This document shows positions 34,379 to 43,230 of a DNA stretch of 64,000 nt, in pieces. The notes below the pieces were generated by a model. The model saw nothing but the letters and a program-made list of their open reading frames with translations, ran no database searches and was not told the DNA's origin. The stretch lies in NCBI RefSeq assembly GCF_004138285.1, contig NZ_SCFN01000010.1, forward strand, positions 124,001-188,000, read 5' to 3'. The stretch's first letter is position 1. Each line of letters opens with the position of its first letter. The DNA comes from Gottfriedia acidiceleris. Its GTDB lineage: Bacteria > Bacillota > Bacilli > Bacillales > Bacillaceae_G. The translations under genes were made by a program, and so were the position numbers.

Positions 34379-35194
34379 ATGAAAGAAATTATTAATTCAA
34401 TAGGGAATGCAGCTATATCTAAGACAAACCAAATTAAATCAAGTAAATCTAGATATATGGTCCCTACAATGATGGCAGGATTTTTTGTAGGACTTGGTAT
34501 CATTTTAATCTTTACGATTGGTGGATTACTCGCTCCAACAGGTTTTGCTGGTACGAAAATTATTATGGGTGTTTCCTTTGGAATTGCATTAAGTTTAGTC
34601 ATTATGGCAGGAGCGGATTTATTTACTGGAAATAATATGATTATGTCTATAGGCATGTTAGAAAAAAAGGTTAACTGGGTTGATACTACGAAAGTATGGG
34701 GCTATAGCTATTTAGGAAATTTACTTAGCTCGGTACTTGTGGCTTTGTTATTTGCTTATTCAGGATTAGCAATTAATGGAGTGGCAGATTTTATAAATAA
34801 TGCTGCAACAGCAAAAATGAATGCACCATTTATGGAATTATTAGTTCGTGGAATTCTCTGTAATATACTTGTCTGTCTAGCTCTTTGGTGTTCATTTAAA
34901 ATGAAATCAGAAACAGGAAAATTAATCATGGTATTTTGGTGTCTGTTTGCATTTATTACCTCAGGATTTGAGCATAGTATTGCAAACATGACATTATTAT
35001 CAATCTCATTACTTATTAAACATCCAGAAACAGTAACATTAGCTGGAATGATTTCGAATCTTGTACCCGTTACAATTGGAAATATTATTGGCGGTAGTTT
35101 ATTTGTAGGAGCAGCTTACTGGGTTTCTAGTTCGGAAGCAATAAATAAAAAATATTCAAATGCTAAATATAATGAAAATAAAAAAGCATCTTAA
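34379..35194 (+). CDS. nirC: formate/nitrite transporter family channel
   Basis: 271-residue FNT membrane protein with six hydrophobic segments, expected to form a pentameric channel. Family phrases: MMAGFFVGLGIILIF, FGIALSLVIMAGADLFTGNN, GILCNILVCLALWCSFKM and GFEHSIANM with the central His-containing helix break. ATG at 34379 (AGGGTGA upstream) is used; the longer frame overlaps sirB. The operon context makes nitrite the likely substrate. A terminator follows. Confidence 0.92.
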   Translation: MKEIINSIGNAAISKTNQIKSSKSRYMVPTMMAGFFVGLGIILIFTIGGLLAPTGFAGTKIIMGVSFGIALSLVIMAGADLFTGNNMIMSIGMLEKKVNWVDTTKVWGYSYLGNLLSSVLVALLFAYSGLAINGVADFINNAATAKMNAPFMELLVRGILCNILVCLALWCSFKMKSETGKLIMVFWCLFAFITSGFEHSIANMTLLSISLLIKHPETVTLAGMISNLVPVTIGNIIGGSLFVGAAYWVSSSEAINKKYSNAKYNENKKAS

Positions 35195-35222
35195 GTTTCG
35201 TTTGAAAAAATAAAAAGTAAGG

Positions 35223-35266
35223 GAAACAACCTTAGACCAAAAATCGAAAAAGGTTGTTTCTTTTTA
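35223..35266 (+). terminator. terminator of the nitrite operon
   Basis: GAAACAACCTT / AAGGTTGTTTC stem (35223-35233 and 35250-35260), then TTTTT. Confidence 0.87.
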
Positions 35267-35302
35267 CTATATAAATATACTCATGGTTGATTTTTTCTTT
35301 TT

Positions 35303-35386
35303 TTATTCTTCTTTTGTTGTTAAATCAACAAGAATAACAATACCTATGACACATACTAGAATTAACGAAAATGTAAATACGAACAA
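35303..35386 (-). CDS. 27-residue membrane micropeptide in the ba3 oxidase operon
   Basis: TTG at 35384-35386 follows the ribosome site AGGAGTG, which overlaps the stop codon of the oxidase subunit I gene. The peptide is one hydrophobic helix, FVFTFSLILVCVIGIVILVDL, with a short TTKEE tail. Tight coupling and a good start make translation likely. It could be an extra small oxidase subunit or assembly peptide; no family was recognised. Confidence 0.55.
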   Translation of the reverse strand: MFVFTFSLILVCVIGIVILVDLTTKEE

Positions 35387-35398
35387 ATTAATTCACTC

Positions 35399-37063
35399 CT
35401 ACCAAGTTTTGAAACCTTCCGAGCCAGTCGGATGATGTTGATGCATCATATGTGATAAAGGAATTGTATAAGCAATTGCAATTAATACAATTGAAACACC
35501 AATCCAAAGCCACCAATTTTCCAATATACGAGGTGTGTTTTCGGTATTACTTTCGGCAACCGGAAATTCAACTATTTCTTCTTTCGAACTAGCAGTTGGT
35601 AAAGTAAATAACGATTGTAGGACAATAAAAATTAATAATAAAGCAGATAAAAACAAGATTGATCCACCAACAGCAACAGTTACATGATTTGTGAATATAC
35701 CAGAAAACCATTTAGCTGCTGCAGGATGTCCCATATAATCAGTGTATGAAGTGCGTCTAGGTGCACCATAAATTCCCAAAATATGCATTGTAGTCGACAT
35801 TAAAAACATTCCGATCGCCCATGTGAAAATCTGTATAAACGCTAATTTTTGGAATGCTTTTGTCAGTTTTTTTCCTGTTAAATAAGGAATAAGCCAAAAA
35901 GTTAAACCGAAAAATGTCATTGCAACAGGTGTACCAACTGTAATATGGAAGTGTCCAACAATCCAAAGTGTATTATGAACAATTTCATCTAATTGATAGC
36001 TTGCATTGATGATTCCACCTGCACCACCAGGAGCGAAAAACAACATTGCAATAAAAAGCGATGTAAAGCGAACATCCTTCCATGGCAATTTAAAAATCCA
36101 CCCAAATAATCCTTTCGCACCTTTTTTTCTTCCTGAAATCTCAAACACAGCAAACATAGAGAAAGCCGTCATTAATGATGGTATGATTACCATAAAAGTT
36201 AATACAGTCTGTAAGAATTTCCAAAAGGTTGAGATACCAGGTTCTTGAAGTTGATGGTGAAAGCCGACTGGTATAGAGAACAAAAGAAATAAGATAAAAG
36301 CGAGTCGTGCAAGAGAGTCACTAAATACTTCTCCACCAACTATTTTTGGCATAATTGCATACCAGCCAATATAAGCAGGAAGTAGCCAAAAATAAACAAG
36401 TGGGTGACCGAAAAACCAAAAAAGCGATCGACTTAATTCAACGTTGATTGTATCTACCCATCCGAACGACCACGGAATGAATTGAAATAGAACTGTCGCA
36501 GCTACACCTAGACTAGCAATTACCCATAATACGATTGTTGCAACAGTCATAAAAGCGATTAGTGGACTTATTTTACCTTTATTATTCTTTTTCCAAGCAA
36601 CATAATGTCCAACTAATGCAAATCCACTGATCCATGTGCCAACAACAAAAAGTGCTAATGCGACATAAAACCATGCACTAGCCTGCAATGGGGCATAAAA
36701 GGTATATAAAACAGAGGCTTGGCCAGATAAAATCATAATCACTGCAAGTATTGTTCCAATTGTCATTACAATAAAACCTAACCAAGTAAATGTCTGTACT
36801 TTCGAACCAAAATCACCTAATGTTTTACTCATACCTGTAATTAAGAAACCAAATATAAAATATGTAGTAAAGACAATTGCAAGTAGAATTCCATGAGCAG
36901 TTAGAATTTGATAGTAATCAAGCCATTTTGGTAGTTCAAGTGCGTTATTTCGTACAAATACTTGCATAAGCCCAGTTAATGTTCCTATTAAAAAAGCAGT
37001 ATATGCCACTATAATATGTGTTAAAGCTAGTCTACGATCAGGTCGTCCAATCATTTCATTCAT
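35399..37063 (-). CDS. cbaA: ba3-type cytochrome c oxidase, subunit I
   Basis: 554-residue terminal heme-copper oxidase subunit with about 13 membrane helices. Ligand segments: LTAHGILLAIVFT (low-spin heme His), FFGHPLVYFWLLPAYIGWY (CuB His and the nearby Tyr), GFHHQLQEPG (CuB His pair) and HFHITVG (heme His pair). The pattern and the short CuA subunit point to the B-type ba3 oxidase. ATG is at 37061-37063 in a TAATG overlap with subunit II; the longer frame to 37114 is not needed. It reduces O2 to water and probably pumps protons with high oxygen affinity. Confidence 0.93.
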   Translation of the reverse strand: MNEMIGRPDRRLALTHIIVAYTAFLIGTLTGLMQVFVRNNALELPKWLDYYQILTAHGILLAIVFTTYFIFGFLITGMSKTLGDFGSKVQTFTWLGFIVMTIGTILAVIMILSGQASVLYTFYAPLQASAWFYVALALFVVGTWISGFALVGHYVAWKKNNKGKISPLIAFMTVATIVLWVIASLGVAATVLFQFIPWSFGWVDTINVELSRSLFWFFGHPLVYFWLLPAYIGWYAIMPKIVGGEVFSDSLARLAFILFLLFSIPVGFHHQLQEPGISTFWKFLQTVLTFMVIIPSLMTAFSMFAVFEISGRKKGAKGLFGWIFKLPWKDVRFTSLFIAMLFFAPGGAGGIINASYQLDEIVHNTLWIVGHFHITVGTPVAMTFFGLTFWLIPYLTGKKLTKAFQKLAFIQIFTWAIGMFLMSTTMHILGIYGAPRRTSYTDYMGHPAAAKWFSGIFTNHVTVAVGGSILFLSALLLIFIVLQSLFTLPTASSKEEIVEFPVAESNTENTPRILENWWLWIGVSIVLIAIAYTIPLSHMMHQHHPTGSEGFKTW

Positions 37064-37533
37064 TATTTCACCGCCTCGATAGTTGTTTGCATAAATGAAT
37101 GACCCGTTCCACAATATTCGTTACATAAAATTAAATAATTTCCTGGCTTTTTAAAGGAATACTCCTTCATATTAATTTGACCTGGCACAGCCATCATATT
37201 GACATTTGTATTAACAATCGAAAAACTATGTGTCACATCTGTACTAGTCACAACAAATCGGACTTTCTTTCCGATTGGGACTTTCAATTTACTAGGTGCA
37301 TAAGCAAAGGTTTTTGCAAGTAATACAACTTCGTATGTACCATCATCTTTTTGATACACACCTGGATGATTGAAAGGAGCAGTCTTTTCAACTGTTTGAG
37401 GATTTACTGTGTTCATCCCGCCTGCTGGCTGAAGATGTGAACGAAATGCTGTAATACCGATAATTACAAGAAAAACAATTAACGAAATCATTCCAAATGT
37501 TAACCAAATTTTTTCGTATTTATGTAGATGCAT
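37063..37533 (-). CDS. cbaB: ba3-type cytochrome c oxidase, subunit II (CuA)
   Basis: 156 residues: one N-terminal helix (LTFGMISLIVFLVIIGITAF) and an external cupredoxin domain. The CuA ligands are seen in DVTHSFSI and CNEYCGTGHSFM (C-X3-C-X3-H-X2-M). The second ATG (37531-37533) is preferred, because AAGGAGG is six bases before it and touches the first ATG at 37537. It accepts electrons from cytochrome c. Middle gene of the three-subunit operon. Confidence 0.92.
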   Translation of the reverse strand: MHLHKYEKIWLTFGMISLIVFLVIIGITAFRSHLQPAGGMNTVNPQTVEKTAPFNHPGVYQKDDGTYEVVLLAKTFAYAPSKLKVPIGKKVRFVVTSTDVTHSFSIVNTNVNMMAVPGQINMKEYSFKKPGNYLILCNEYCGTGHSFMQTTIEAVK

Positions 37534-37547
37534 ACACATCCTCCTTA

Positions 37548-37685
37548 CTAACGATGTAAATAAAAAGCATAGAAACTAAACCATAAAATTATAATGAAAA
37601 CACCTAGGACAAGTACACTGATAAAAGTTCCATTTAAATTATGATCTTGTTCTCTCTCAGCTCTCTCAGTTTTTTTTGAAGACAA
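37548..37685 (-). CDS. cbaD: cytochrome c oxidase subunit IIa-like small protein
   Basis: 45 residues, TTG start at 37683-37685 with GGAGAG upstream. A charged N-terminus (SSKKTERAEREQD) is followed by the single helix LNGTFISVLVLGVFIIILWF and a short tail. Small one-helix subunits of this form (COX2A/subunit IIa) accompany ba3 oxidases, and here it sits directly upstream of subunit II. Too short for routine gene calling. Confidence 0.8.
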   Translation of the reverse strand: MSSKKTERAEREQDHNLNGTFISVLVLGVFIIILWFSFYAFYLHR

Positions 37686-37848
37686 TTCAATCTCTCCAAT
37701 CTCAAAAGTCAAAATTTAACTAAAAGTTAGTATGATTATTTCCAAGTATTTCTATTCATGGAAATGAAAACAATAAATGTAAACTGCATTTTGGGAATCA
37801 AGATAAAAGTGTCTCTGGTAAAATTAGTAATAATAAGGGGGAGTAAAA

Positions 37849-38337
37849 ATGGGATATATAGAAGAGTTAAGGAGTATTGTCGGACATAGACCTTTAATAT
37901 TTGTAGGCTCAGTTACAATCATCATTGACCAATCCGGTAGATTATTATTACAACTTAGAAAATATCCAAATGGCTATTGGGGAATACCAGGTGGACTAAT
38001 GGAGTTAGGGGAATCTACCGAAGATGTAGCCAAGAGAGAAGTTTTTGAAGAAACGGGACTAATTGTAGATCATTTGAATTTAATAAATGTCTATTCAGGA
38101 CCACAAAACTTCGTTATAGCTGAAAACGGAGATGAATTTTTTGTAGTTACAGTTGCTTATTATACAGAAGAATATAAAGGGACTTTAAGTGTTAATGATT
38201 CGGAATCTATTAAATTTGAGTTCTTTTATCCAAATGAGCTACCAAATAATATTGTTAAAAGTCACAAGGTTATTTTAAATGAATTTTTAACAAAATTTTA
38301 CCCTGAATTGGGGTATGAATGTTCTAACGTCAAATAG
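37849..38337 (+). CDS. NUDIX hydrolase
   Basis: 162-residue pyrophosphohydrolase. The Nudix box is complete: GGLMELGESTEDVAKREVFEETGL (given here in pieces: GGLMELGES, then REVFEETGL), matching GX5EX7REUXEEXGU with the metal-binding Glu residues. AAGGGGGAG lies upstream of the ATG. The substrate, a nucleoside diphosphate linked to another moiety, cannot be told from sequence. Confidence 0.9.
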   Translation: MGYIEELRSIVGHRPLIFVGSVTIIIDQSGRLLLQLRKYPNGYWGIPGGLMELGESTEDVAKREVFEETGLIVDHLNLINVYSGPQNFVIAENGDEFFVVTVAYYTEEYKGTLSVNDSESIKFEFFYPNELPNNIVKSHKVILNEFLTKFYPELGYECSNVK

Positions 38338-38439
38338 CAAGTATAACAAGAAGGGTAAATTTTCAGAGTTTAATAGGAATCGATTCAAAAAAATAGAATG
38401 AATGATTAAAGTTGAATTAAAAAGTATGGGGTGACTTAT

Positions 38440-38766
38440 TTGGCTAAAACTGTGCATTGCGATCGATGTTTAAAAGAAATTAGGATTAGAGGAGATCTCG
38501 TTACTGCTACGATGTTTTTTCAAGTCGTTCCTTATCATGAGGATTGTTATGCAAAAGATTTAAAAGGTGCCAAAACACTTTTTTTAAACAATCAGCCAAT
38601 TAATGGTTTCTCTGGTAACTTTCTAACATTTCTAGCATTTGCGATTTGTATTGCAACATTTTTTATTGATGACCATTTGATGATCTATTTGTCAATTTTA
38701 GCTTTGATCGCAATATTGTATAGACTATATTCATTTTTTAATTTTGAAAGACATTTAGAGAAGTAG
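38440..38766 (+). CDS. small membrane protein with an N-terminal Cys/His pair
   Basis: 108 residues, not recognised. The N-terminus has CDRC (residues 7-10) and YHEDCY, which resembles a single zinc-binding knuckle. Two hydrophobic helices follow (FLTFLAFAICIATFF and LMIYLSILALIAILY). TTG at 38440 is preferred because GGGGTGA is six bases upstream; GTG at 38431 lies within that site. Function unknown. Confidence 0.6.
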   Translation: MAKTVHCDRCLKEIRIRGDLVTATMFFQVVPYHEDCYAKDLKGAKTLFLNNQPINGFSGNFLTFLAFAICIATFFIDDHLMIYLSILALIAILYRLYSFFNFERHLEK

Positions 38767-38857
38767 AAGGATTGATCGAAGTTGAAAACGCTAAGCGATC
38801 TATTAGAATAATATAGATTGCTAAATTTCAGTGGGAAGTTTTTAATAAAAATAAAGT

Positions 38858-38885
38858 AAAAAACTCTGATAGACAGAGTTTTTTT
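38858..38885. terminator. terminator between convergent small genes
   Basis: AAAAACTCTG / CAGAGTTTTT stem with a 5-base loop and T-run; usable in both directions. Confidence 0.85.
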
Positions 38886-38889
38886 CACT

Positions 38890-39126
38890 TTATTTACCAA
38901 AATTTCCAGCGAATTGCATTACAACTGCTTTAACTTCTTCAAGTTTATCAGGCTTTAATAAAGTAATCATCTTAGGGACAAATTGTTGAACTTCTTCTAA
39001 TGAAAAAGTGCCTTCATCTTGTTTTCTGAAGTTTTCTAAAAGAATTTCCCTTGCTTCATCTTCTTTACCTTCTTGAACTCTTTGTAAAATAAAATTTAAA
39101 AACATTTCTTGACCTTGCTTGTCCAT
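38890..39126 (-). CDS. conserved small helical protein
   Basis: 78 residues, Glu/Lys-rich and helical: EMFLNFILQRVQEGKEDEA, LEEVQQFVPKMITLLKP and VKAVVMQFAGNF. It looks like a conserved Bacillus protein of unknown function. AGGAGG lies before the ATG. It has its own near-consensus promoter embedded in a striking palindrome. Confidence 0.72.
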   Translation of the reverse strand: MDKQGQEMFLNFILQRVQEGKEDEAREILLENFRKQDEGTFSLEEVQQFVPKMITLLKPDKLEEVKAVVMQFAGNFGK

Positions 39127-39151
39127 TCTTGTTGCCTCCTATAAATAATTT

Positions 39152-39203
39152 ATACAACCATAAGGTGTTATATAAATTATAACACCTTATGGTTGTATGT
39201 CAA
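39152..39203 (-). promoter_or_regulatory. consensus minus-strand promoter inside a 21-bp perfect inverted repeat
   Basis: Minus strand: TTGACA (39198-39203), 16-base spacer, TATAAT (39176-39181). Bases 39152-39172 and 39178-39198 are perfect 21-bp arms around a 5-base loop; core ACCATAAGGTGTTATA. Spacer and -10 lie in one arm, the expected start of transcription in the other. This could be an operator or give a hairpin at the 5' end of the mRNA. Confidence 0.75.
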
Positions 39204-39414
39204 TTTTATTTTTCTGAGAATCATTCTTCGTTATTTATTAGCTATTTTATAAAAATTTATTATATTTTTTGAAGGTTAATCATATTACCTCGGCCTTATG
39301 TTATTTAAATGAATATTAATTGATTGAAAAATGCTATAATTTTTTATGGAAGATGATGGAACCTATGTCCGATAGGGACTTAAAATTTAATTAATAGAAA
39401 AGTTTATAAAAAAG

Positions 39415-40113
39415 GTGGTAATCGCAATTAATAAGAAAAAAATAGCAGTATCTTTTAGTGGTAAAGATTCAACTTTGGCATTGCATGATCTTTTGCATTC
39501 TGATGAATTTGAAGTAGTTGTACTAATCGCATCAGTAACTGAAGGATATAATCGGACGAGCATTCATGGAGTTAGGGTTGAATTATTGGAGGCACAAGCA
39601 AATTCAATCGGTCTACCATTAAAGAAAATTTGGATTCCAGAAAATTGTTCTAATCAAAAATATCAAGAAATTATGACAAAGGTAAATTTAGAGCTAAAGG
39701 AACAAGGGATTGAATGTATTGCATTTGGAGATTTATTTCTTGAAGACGTACGAAAATATCGAGAGGAAATGCTTAAACCATTAGGAATTAAGCCAATTTT
39801 TCCATTATGGGGTGAAGGTACGACAAATGTGATTGAACGGTTTATTTCCTTAGGCTATAAAACGATTATTACATGTGTTGATTTAACTAGATTATCAGAA
39901 GAATTTTCTGGTAAAGAAATAGGTTATCAATTAATCAACGAACTTCCAAAAGAGGTTGATCCTTGCGGTGAGAATGGAGAATACCATTCATTTGTATTTG
40001 ATGGTCCTATTTTCAATAATCCCATTCAGTTTGGCATTGGAGAAAAGAAGCTAACTGCTGATGTTTATACAGGAGAAACTAGATTTTGTTATACAGATTT
40101 AGTTCTTGCATGA
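39415..40113 (+). CDS. Dph6-related ATP pyrophosphatase
   Basis: 232 residues of the ATP_bind_4 / diphthine-ammonia ligase-like family. The PP-loop is SFSGKDSTLALHDLL (near residue 13); SIHGVRVELLEAQANSIG, CIAFGDLFLEDVRKYREEM and CGENGEYHSFVFDGP are family segments. Bacteria lack diphthamide, so it amidates or adenylates something else. The start is unclear: GTG at 39415 overlaps the ribosome site AAAGGTGG, so a slightly later codon may be used. Confidence 0.85.
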   Translation: MVIAINKKKIAVSFSGKDSTLALHDLLHSDEFEVVVLIASVTEGYNRTSIHGVRVELLEAQANSIGLPLKKIWIPENCSNQKYQEIMTKVNLELKEQGIECIAFGDLFLEDVRKYREEMLKPLGIKPIFPLWGEGTTNVIERFISLGYKTIITCVDLTRLSEEFSGKEIGYQLINELPKEVDPCGENGEYHSFVFDGPIFNNPIQFGIGEKKLTADVYTGETRFCYTDLVLA

Positions 40114-40154
40114 AGTAAGTTTTAACTTTGAGAATGTTGAATGGGTAAAAGTTT

Positions 40155-40190
40155 AAAATAGACTGTTAATTTGAAACAGTCTATTTTTTT
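40155..40190 (+). terminator. terminator after the PP-loop ATPase gene
   Basis: AAATAGACTGTT / AACAGTCTATTT stem, then T-run. Confidence 0.88.
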
Positions 40191-40230
40191 GTTTTAATAA
40201 CAAACTATAAATAACATTGAATGTTCAATC

Positions 40231-40800
40231 TTACTGTTTTTTTAAATCTGGTCCCCAAGGCGGCTCTGCTCCTGCATCCATTATAATATTTTGTTTCGTT
40301 AATCCGACTTGATTTGCATAATCATCTAACATTTCATAAACGGTTAACCGATGATAAGAACCATTGGTAAATCGTGGTTCATTTCTTCTTTTTGGATCCA
40401 CAATCCACAGTGACACCGAATCTTTAGCCGTATAATCATTGAATTCATTGATTGGTACTCTAAAGTCAATCTGTTCATTATATCCATTTGCTACAGTGAT
40501 TATAGTAACCTCTCCCATTTGCTTCTTCGGAAAAAGAGGATCCTTGTTCACTATTACATTTATTTTTGCAATTCCTTTTGAATCTGTTAATTCAGTACCT
40601 AAAATTTTACCAAATGAATTGATTACAATAACCCTAGCGCCTTTAATAGGTTGACCAGTTTCTCCTGAGGAGGTAGCTGTAGGGCCAACTTGGACTGTAA
40701 GTGTTGCAGAAACTTCATTTAACTTTGCTGCTAGCGTTAACTGCGAAGAACTTAAAAAAATGAAAGTGCTTAAAATAGTAGTAATACATATTTTTTTCAT
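40231..40800 (-). CDS. secreted protein with an Ig-like/carboxypeptidase-regulatory-like domain
   Basis: 189 residues. Signal peptide MKKICITTILSTFIFLSSSQ with a probable cut after LTLAA. The mature part has a beta-rich domain: GQPIKGARVIVINSFGKILG and TELTDSKGIAKINV, the common layout of CarboxypepD-regulatory-like or Ig-like modules. The tail PPWGPDLKKQ is not recognised. No enzyme motif is visible; a surface or matrix role is possible. Confidence 0.68.
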   Translation of the reverse strand: MKKICITTILSTFIFLSSSQLTLAAKLNEVSATLTVQVGPTATSSGETGQPIKGARVIVINSFGKILGTELTDSKGIAKINVIVNKDPLFPKKQMGEVTIITVANGYNEQIDFRVPINEFNDYTAKDSVSLWIVDPKRRNEPRFTNGSYHRLTVYEMLDDYANQVGLTKQNIIMDAGAEPPWGPDLKKQ

Positions 40801-40934
40801 CTATTCACACCAAACCTCGTGATAATTTTTTGGTTTAGTTTAAGTTGAATTATTCTTAACTATACTTTAAAAAATGTTCGAAATTATATAATTATGAAAA
40901 TAATAATTGTTATTTTTTATTGCTAGGAGAAGTT

Positions 40935-41012
40935 ATGAATATTTATGTATAATTAATTGGATCAGTGATTTTACTCGCATTGAGTAGAAATACTTTTTAC
41001 GTAAACTTTTGA
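40935..41012 (+). pseudogene. possible remnant of a short membrane peptide gene
   Basis: AGGAGAAGTT precedes ATG; the frame reads MNIYV, stop, then LIGSVILLALSRNTFYVNF in the same frame, a single hydrophobic helix interrupted by TAA. Could be a decayed small gene or chance. Confidence 0.22.
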
Positions 41013-41100
41013 GTAATAATTGGATTTCGTCCTGCTAAATAATTAAAAATAATAGATTTGTAGCTTTAGCTTCATATCATAATAAGTAGACTAGTAGTAG

Positions 41101-41131
41101 AAGGATCGATAATTTCGTCGATTCTTTTTTA
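41101..41131 (+). terminator. terminator-like hairpin
   Basis: AAGGATCGA pairs with TCGATTCTT (one wobble), then TTTTTATT. The gene it serves is not clear. Confidence 0.5.
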
Positions 41132-41291
41132 TTGTGTACAAATCATGAAATCGAATGGTATCCAAGTGATTTTCAGCAATATACTATTCAAGCTGAACCC
41201 AGAGCCACCAAGACCTAATAAAAGAACAAGGAACTATTAAAAAAATGTCGAAATTTACATTATATAATAAATATATAGTGAGTGGTGCCAA

Positions 41292-41846
41292 ATGATAACA
41301 AACTTATACTTAGTAAGACATGCGCATTCAACTTATACTCCTGATGAATTGGGCCGACCATTATCTAAAAGAGGATTCACTGATGCAAATATTGTTACTA
41401 AACTACTAATAAAAGAAAAGATCGACTACGTTATTTCAAGTCCATATAAACGTGCAATTCAAACTGTTGAAGAGATAGCTAAATCATTAAATTTAGAAAT
41501 TATTATAGAAGAAAATTTTAAAGAGCGACTCCTATCACATGAGCCAGTTGAGGATTTTGAAAAAGTAATAAGAGAAGTTTGGATGGACTTTAATCGATCG
41601 TTGAATGGTGGAGAGTCAAATAATATGGCTCAAAAACGAGGAATAGAAGCAATAAGCAAACTATTAATAAATTATTCCGGTAAAAATATTGTTATTGGTA
41701 CGCATGGTAATATGATGGTACTCATTATGAATTATTTTGATCAAAAATATGATTTCAATTTTTGGAATGGACTTGCTATGCCGGATATTTATAAATTAAC
41801 TTTTGAAGGTGAATCATTAGTTGAAGTGAAAAGAATATGGAATTAG
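41292..41846 (+). CDS. histidine phosphatase family protein
   Basis: 184 residues. The catalytic motif reads LVRHAHSTY (residues 6-14) in place of the usual RHG; further conserved elements are SSPYKRAIQTVEEIA (the second Arg) and GTHGNMM (the second His). It belongs to the phosphoglycerate-mutase-like superfamily, with many possible phosphoester substrates. Stands alone upstream of rtcB with its own start (GAGTGGTG). Confidence 0.88.
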   Translation: MITNLYLVRHAHSTYTPDELGRPLSKRGFTDANIVTKLLIKEKIDYVISSPYKRAIQTVEEIAKSLNLEIIIEENFKERLLSHEPVEDFEKVIREVWMDFNRSLNGGESNNMAQKRGIEAISKLLINYSGKNIVIGTHGNMMVLIMNYFDQKYDFNFWNGLAMPDIYKLTFEGESLVEVKRIWN

Positions 41847-42111
41847 TGTAAGGGAATTTCTTAATTTTGAACTACTCTAAGGTAGATAAAAAGAATAGAA
41901 GTTTCTATATGAAAAAGGAATTTCAAACTCGTAAATTCTTTTTGATATTCTTCTAAAAAATGCATAATTTGAAAATGGTGAAAGAAATTGACGATTCTTT
42001 ATTTTTCAGTAAATTAACGAATCGTAAAATAAGAGATGATATAATATTTCTAAGTTCGTTCCATGGTTAAATGAAAAAACAGATTTAGAAAAACACAAGT
42101 GAGGATCACGC

Positions 42112-43230
42112 ATGTTAGAATTCAATGGAAAACACAATAATGGAAAAATACTACTTGATTATGTTGATACAAATGTCATTACACGATTAAAAACAATCTT
42201 GGATACTGAATGCTTTGCAAATTCAAACATTGTTGTCATGCCAGACTGCCATATATCTAGTGGAGGTGTCATGGTAGGTTTTACGATGACGTTGAATGAT
42301 TTTATTATTCCTTCAATTGTCGGTGTAGATATTGGATGTGGAGTTAGTGCATACCATCTAGGTCGAATGAAATCAATAAAGAGTGAAAAACTTGATAAGT
42401 TCATCCGAAAAAATATCCCGATTGGTTCAAATATCCATGACGAGCCAGTTATTGAACCGGTAGAGATTGCAGAAGCGATTGAGAGACTTAATCTTAACTA
42501 CATGTATGTAATGAACAGTATTGCAACGCTAGGTTCCGGTAATCATTTTATAGAAATTGATAAAGATGAGAATAATCATTTTTGGCTTGTAATCCACACA
42601 GGTTCAAGAAATTTTGGATTTGAAATTGCAAAACATCATATGAATGTCGCTAAAGAAAATATGAAACAATTATTCGGAGAAAATTATAAAGGATTCGAAT
42701 ATTTATCTAAACAGGAAGACAAAGATGCATATTTAAGAGATCTATCAATTGCTCAACATTTCGCTTCGTTAAATAGAGAAACGATTGCTAAAATCATCAT
42801 TCAAAAATATTTTAAGCTCGATTTTGATTCGATTAAAAAAATTGAATCGGTACATAATTATATCGACCTTCAAAACAATATTTTAAGAAAAGGTGCAATT
42901 TCAGCTCGTGAGGGTGAAGAAATAATTATTCCATTTAATATGGCATATGGTTGTGTTGTAGGAAAAGGTAAAAGTTCAAGTGACTACAATTATTCAGCAC
43001 CACACGGGGCAGGCCGAATAATGAGCCGAACAGACGCAGTCTATAAAGTCGACTTGGATGTTTATCAAAAAGCAATGAAGGGCGTATATACAACATCTGT
43101 CAACAAACATACAGTCGATGAATCACCAATGGTATATAAAAAACCTAAATTAATATTAGAAAATATTACTGAACAGATTGAGATTGATTTCTTCATGAAA
43201 CCGGTGTACAACCTAAAAGCTGATAAATAA
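42112..43230 (+). CDS. rtcB: RtcB-family RNA ligase
   Basis: 372-residue GTP-dependent ligase family that joins 2',3'-cyclic phosphate (or 3'-phosphate) and 5'-OH RNA ends with manganese. Metal and active-site segments: VMPDCHISSGG, GVDIGCGVSAYHLG, LGSGNHFIEI, HTGSRNFG, and SAPHGAGRIMSR holding the guanylylated His. It is shorter than the classical enzyme (about 400-480), as in many bacterial paralogues. No archease or RtcA gene is adjacent. GTGAGGAT precedes the ATG. Confidence 0.92.
   Translation: MLEFNGKHNNGKILLDYVDTNVITRLKTILDTECFANSNIVVMPDCHISSGGVMVGFTMTLNDFIIPSIVGVDIGCGVSAYHLGRMKSIKSEKLDKFIRKNIPIGSNIHDEPVIEPVEIAEAIERLNLNYMYVMNSIATLGSGNHFIEIDKDENNHFWLVIHTGSRNFGFEIAKHHMNVAKENMKQLFGENYKGFEYLSKQEDKDAYLRDLSIAQHFASLNRETIAKIIIQKYFKLDFDSIKKIESVHNYIDLQNNILRKGAISAREGEEIIIPFNMAYGCVVGKGKSSSDYNYSAPHGAGRIMSRTDAVYKVDLDVYQKAMKGVYTTSVNKHTVDESPMVYKKPKLILENITEQIEIDFFMKPVYNLKADK

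Larger units (their letters stand above)
40801..41291. other. 491-bp intergenic stretch
   Basis: AT-rich. Contains a possible remnant of a short membrane-peptide gene (40935-41012) and a terminator-like hairpin (41101-41131). The remainder has no recognisable feature except the GTGAGTGGTG ribosome site of the next gene. Confidence 0.5.

Noticed and set aside
39340-39414. Possible riboswitch before the Dph6-like gene (CCTATGTCCGATAGG hairpin)
   Set aside because: Only one short hairpin is visible, there is no terminator or sequestered ribosome site, and it matches no class that I know.
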